NCBI GenBank assembly: GCA_903890265.1
Contig: CAITAM010000189.1
Location: 1 to 7,669 of the forward strand
DNA from: an uncultured Pseudomonadota bacterium
Lineage (GTDB): Bacteria; Pseudomonadota; Gammaproteobacteria; Steroidobacterales; Steroidobacteraceae
Reading direction: 5' to 3'
Length of the DNA: 7,669 nt
In this document: positions 5,459-7,669 of the stretch, in pieces
Layout: each line of letters starts with the position of its first letter
How positions within the stretch are numbered: position 1 is the first letter of the stretch
Translations under genes and position numbers: made by a program
Notes under the pieces: generated by a model
Told to the model about the DNA's origin: nothing
What the model saw: only the letters and a program-made list of their open reading frames with translations
Database searches by the model: none

Positions 5459-6118
5459 CTCGACTACCAGCGACGGTTCATCGAACTCGCGCTTGCGCAC
5501 GACGTGCTGCGTTTTGGCACGTTTACGCTCAAGTCCGGCCGCCAGAGCCCCTACTTCTTCAACGCCGGGCGGTTCGACACCGGGGCAGCCATTGCCGGCC
5601 TCGGTCGGGCGTACGCGGCGGCCCTTGCCGCCTCGGCCGTGCCCTTCGACATGCTTTTCGGGCCCGCCTACAAGGGGATCCCGCTGGTCACGGCCACGGC
5701 CGCCGCGCTCGCCGCCGAGCACGGCCTTGACGTGCCCTATGCGTTCAACCGCAAGGAAGCCAAGGACCACGGCGAGGGCGGGCAGATCGTCGGTCGTGGC
5801 CTCAAGGGCCGGGTTCTGATCGTCGACGACGTCATCACCGCCGGCACCGCGATCCGTGAATCGACGGCGCTTATCGAGGCGGCCGGTGCCCGCGTCGGCG
5901 GAGTCCTGCTCGCGCTCGACCGCCAGGAGCGCGGCGCCGCCGGCGAAAAGTCGGCGGTTGGCGCACTGCGCGATGCCGGCATTCCGGTCGTCTGCATCCT
6001 GACCCTCACCGACCTGATCGGCGCAGCGGCCGGGGGCCTTGCCGGCCTGCCCGAGGGCACGCTCTCGGCACTCGAACGCTACCGGTCGGAGTACGGCGCT
6101 CTCGACACGGATTCGTGA
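5456..6118 (+). CDS. pyrE: Orotate phosphoribosyltransferase, probable ATT start
   Basis: PyrE joins orotate to PRPP to make OMP, the fifth step of UMP synthesis, in the cytosol. Counted from the ATT, the product has 220 residues (213 in E. coli). Landmarks: YQRRFIELAL (4-13), FGTFTLKSGRQSPYFFNAG (20-38), FGPAYKGI (68-75), the catalytic loop FNRKEAKDHGEGG (97-109), the PRPP-binding motif VLIVDDVITAGTA (120-132) and LDRQERG (154-160). The N-terminal I/M-L-D-Y-Q aligns residue for residue with M-K-P-Y-Q of E. coli, placing position 1 on the ATT codon. The first standard start, GTG 5504 (residue 17), would delete the first helix and has no Shine-Dalgarno sequence. A sequencing error changing ATG to ATT remains possible. 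It diverges from xth; the DUF4124 gene follows 10 bases after the stop and may be co-transcribed. Confidence 0.95.
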   Translation: MLDYQRRFIELALAHDVLRFGTFTLKSGRQSPYFFNAGRFDTGAAIAGLGRAYAAALAASAVPFDMLFGPAYKGIPLVTATAAALAAEHGLDVPYAFNRKEAKDHGEGGQIVGRGLKGRVLIVDDVITAGTAIRESTALIEAAGARVGGVLLALDRQERGAAGEKSAVGALRDAGIPVVCILTLTDLIGAAAGGLAGLPEGTLSALERYRSEYGALDTDS

Positions 6119-6128
6119 CTCACTTCAT

Positions 6129-6890
6129 ATGTTAATCCGCGGACACGGGCAGAATGGCGGCATGCGCGGTCCTCGCTCGAGCACGGCCCCTCCGGCGGGC
6201 CTGACGGTAACCCGGCTGGCGGCCATTGCCGCGGCAGCGCTCTGCTGCGCGAGCGGCGTCGCCTGGGCGCAGAAACACAGCGGGGGAGAGAAGGGCAGCA
6301 CGCTGTACAAATGGGTCGATGAGGACGGCGTAACCCATTTTGGGGACGCCGTTCCCGCCCAGTACGCCGACCGCGAGAAGCAGGTGCTCAACTCGCAGGG
6401 CGTTCAGGTCGGCACGATTGCCGGGCGGCCGACGGCCGAGGAAGCCGCGCGCCTCGCTGCGGAAAAGGCGGCCGAGGACAATGCCCGCACGACACAGATG
6501 CACGACCGCGAGCGCAATCAGCACCTGCTCGCCACCTATCTCTCGGTGGGCGAAATCGAGTCGCTGCGCGACCGACGCGTCGAGATCCTGGACGGTCAGG
6601 CTCGGGTCACGCAGCAGTACCTCGCGCATTTGCGCGAGCACGAACACCTGCTGCTGGTACAGGTTCAGCGCTTCAAGCCGTACTCCACTCTCGCCAACGC
6701 GGGACCCATGCCGGACCGGGTGGCCGAGGACATCGTTCGCACAGAGAGCGATATCGTCAACCAGGAGCGGAACCTCGACGGCAAGCGCCAGGAAGCGCTG
6801 TCCGTCAAGGAGCAGTTCGATTCTGATATCGAGCGCTTCCGCCAGCTGAAGAAAGTCGAATCGGAGCTGAACCGCTCGGTGGCGCGCTGA
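6129..6890 (+). CDS. Exported DUF4124 protein with a coiled-coil tail
   Basis: A 253-residue protein of unknown function. After a basic N-terminus comes a hydrophobic signal core (30-47, ending SGVAWA) with likely cleavage before QKHSGG, so it should be periplasmic or envelope-associated. Residues 58-95 match the DUF4124 pattern found near the N-terminus of many proteobacterial exported proteins: LYKWVDEDGVTHFGDAVPAQ. The remaining 150 residues are charged and mostly helical, with strong coiled-coil character at about 101-130 (alanine- and glutamate-rich) and 195-250. The only cysteines, C39 and C40, lie in the signal core. ATG 6129, 10 bases after pyrE, is used here; ATG 6162 (residue 12) would give a more ordinary signal peptide length, and neither has a good Shine-Dalgarno sequence. 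It may be translated with pyrE by coupling. It converges on dut. Confidence 0.82.
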   Translation: MLIRGHGQNGGMRGPRSSTAPPAGLTVTRLAAIAAAALCCASGVAWAQKHSGGEKGSTLYKWVDEDGVTHFGDAVPAQYADREKQVLNSQGVQVGTIAGRPTAEEAARLAAEKAAEDNARTTQMHDRERNQHLLATYLSVGEIESLRDRRVEILDGQARVTQQYLAHLREHEHLLLVQVQRFKPYSTLANAGPMPDRVAEDIVRTESDIVNQERNLDGKRQEALSVKEQFDSDIERFRQLKKVESELNRSVAR

Positions 6891-6900
6891 GGACGACGGG

Positions 6901-6920
6901 CGGCCGGCTAGCCGCGGCCC
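6901..6920. terminator. Palindrome between the convergent DUF4124 and dut genes
   Basis: A perfect 10-base palindrome, CGGCTAGCCG (6905-6914), spans the dut stop codon, with GC-rich flanks that extend the fold imperfectly. The stops of the two genes are only 17 bases apart, so this is the natural place for a bidirectional terminator. There is no T-tract in either direction, so this rests on position and symmetry only. Confidence 0.25.
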
Positions 6921-7372
6921 GAACTGCCAAACCCACCGGCACCGCGACCGGTTGCCGCAAAGTCCGTGACCACGTCCAGCTCCACCTGCACGACCGGAAC
7001 AACCACGAGCTGTGCGATCCGCTCAAACGGCGCGATCGAATACGACTGCGTGCCGCGGTTCCAGACCGAGACCTTGAGCTCGCCCTGGTAATCGGAGTCA
7101 ATGAGCCCCACCAGGTTGCCAAGCACGATCCCGTGTTTGTGGCCGAGACCTGAGCGGGGCAGGATCACGGCGGCGAGACCCGGATCTTCGAGAAAGACCG
7201 CGAGTCCGGTCGGCACGAGCGCGGTGGCGCCCGGGGTAAGCTCCAGCGGCGAATCGAGGCAGGCGCGCAGGTCGAGGCCCGCCGATCCGTCAGTGGCATA
7301 CGCCGGCAGTGGCTGCTCGGTACCGAGGCGAGGATCGAGAACGCGGACCTGGAGGCGGCGACGGGCCGTCAT
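6908..7372 (-). CDS. dut: dUTP diphosphatase (dUTPase)
   Basis: Dut hydrolyses dUTP to dUMP and pyrophosphate, keeping uracil out of DNA and feeding dTMP synthesis. The 154-residue product (151 in E. coli) has all five motifs of the trimeric dUTPases: 1, ATDGSAGLDLRA (26-37); 2, PRSGLG (72-77); 3, GNLVGLIDSDYQGELKV (85-101) with catalytic D92; 4, ERIAQLVVVPV (117-127); and 5, the mobile glycine-rich tail GAGGFGSSGRG (144-154), which closes over the substrate. The start ATG at 7372 overlaps the coaBC stop in an ATGA, so the two genes are translationally coupled in an operon, the same order as dfp-dut in E. coli. The stop lies within a palindrome facing the DUF4124 gene. Confidence 0.97.
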   Translation of the reverse strand: MTARRRLQVRVLDPRLGTEQPLPAYATDGSAGLDLRACLDSPLELTPGATALVPTGLAVFLEDPGLAAVILPRSGLGHKHGIVLGNLVGLIDSDYQGELKVSVWNRGTQSYSIAPFERIAQLVVVPVVQVELDVVTDFAATGRGAGGFGSSGRG

Positions 7373-7669
7373 GCGAGTACCGGCGTGTCGGCACCGACCC
7401 GTGCCGCCGCGGCATAACGCTCGGCGATCAGGGCGACCAGCGAGTCCGCGAGCAGCGCCTTGTGCTGGTGGCTGAATTCGCGCCGCCCACCCGGCCAGAG
7501 CACGAGGAGGGCGTTGTCGTCGCGGTCGAAGCCGCGCCCTTCACTGACGTCGTTCGCGGCGATGAGATCGAGTCTCTTCCTCTCCAGCTTGTCGCGCGCG
7601 TTGCGCTCGATGTCATTGGTCTCGGCAGCAAATCCGACGACAAACGGTCGCCGCGAAAGTGCTGCGACC
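7369..7669 (-). CDS. coaBC: CoaBC, C-terminal 99 residues (5' end outside window)
   Basis: This is the end of the bifunctional phosphopantothenoylcysteine decarboxylase / phosphopantothenate-cysteine ligase (also called dfp), which makes 4'-phosphopantetheine on the way to coenzyme A. Only the last 99 residues are in the window, all from the CoaB ligase domain. They show GFAAETNDIERNARDKLERK, then the LDLIAANDV motif, then GFDRDDNALLVLW, closely following the C-terminus of E. coli Dfp as I remember it. The frame has no listed start because it enters from the right edge. The stop TGA overlaps the dut ATG by 4 bases. The N-terminal flavin-binding CoaC half cannot be assessed. Confidence 0.93.
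   Translation of the reverse strand, partial: VAALSRRPFVVGFAAETNDIERNARDKLERKRLDLIAANDVSEGRGFDRDDNALLVLWPGGRREFSHQHKALLADSLVALIAERYAAAARVGADTPVLA

Noticed and set aside
5504..6118. pyrE starting at GTG 5504
   Set aside because: It would drop the conserved first 16 residues, has no Shine-Dalgarno sequence, and leaves the GGAGGA at 5443 unexplained.

Overview
The window is high-GC DNA, densely packed and probably chromosomal, most likely from a gammaproteobacterium. Evidence for this is the coaBC-dut pair, the exonuclease III gene divergent from pyrE (the arrangement of crc and pyrE in Pseudomonas), gamma-type TrmB and PyrE sequences, an AmpG permease and a DUF4124 protein. A Xanthomonadales- or Nevskiales-like lineage would fit, but the genus cannot be read from the sequence. 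I see no insertion sequence, phage gene, CRISPR array, tRNA or rRNA.

Layout. Left block, all minus strand: a GNAT acetyltransferase running off the left edge, an EAL-domain protein with a complete c-di-GMP phosphodiesterase active site, a 230-base spacer with several inverted repeats, and a small exported cysteine-rich protein that I cannot name. Middle: trmB (plus) diverges from the exported protein gene and converges, 4 bases apart, on ampG. ampG lies behind xth on the minus strand and its start overlaps the xth stop. xth and pyrE diverge from a 94-base spacer. pyrE (plus) is followed closely by an exported DUF4124/coiled-coil protein. Right block: the 3' end of coaBC overlaps dut by 4 bases, both minus, converging on the DUF4124 gene.

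How the genes relate. Most are housekeeping: nucleotide supply and hygiene (pyrE, dut), coenzyme A synthesis (coaBC), DNA repair (xth), tRNA modification (trmB), cell-wall recycling (ampG). The accessory content is the EAL protein, the GNAT enzyme and the two exported proteins of unknown function.

Most interesting points: (1) pyrE has no ATG, GTG, TTG or CTG where its N-terminus must begin. It has an ATT codon exactly at the family start position behind a strong Shine-Dalgarno sequence, so it probably uses the rare AUU start. (2) The xth product looks like a catalytically intact relative of the Pseudomonas regulator Crc, in the same position next to pyrE. (3) xth and trmB both have -10-like hexamers 6-7 bases before ATG and no Shine-Dalgarno sequence, suggesting leaderless mRNAs. 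(4) The eight-cysteine exported protein has a tail resembling repeats seen in myxobacterial and similar surface proteins. I found no convincing multi-gene novel system.
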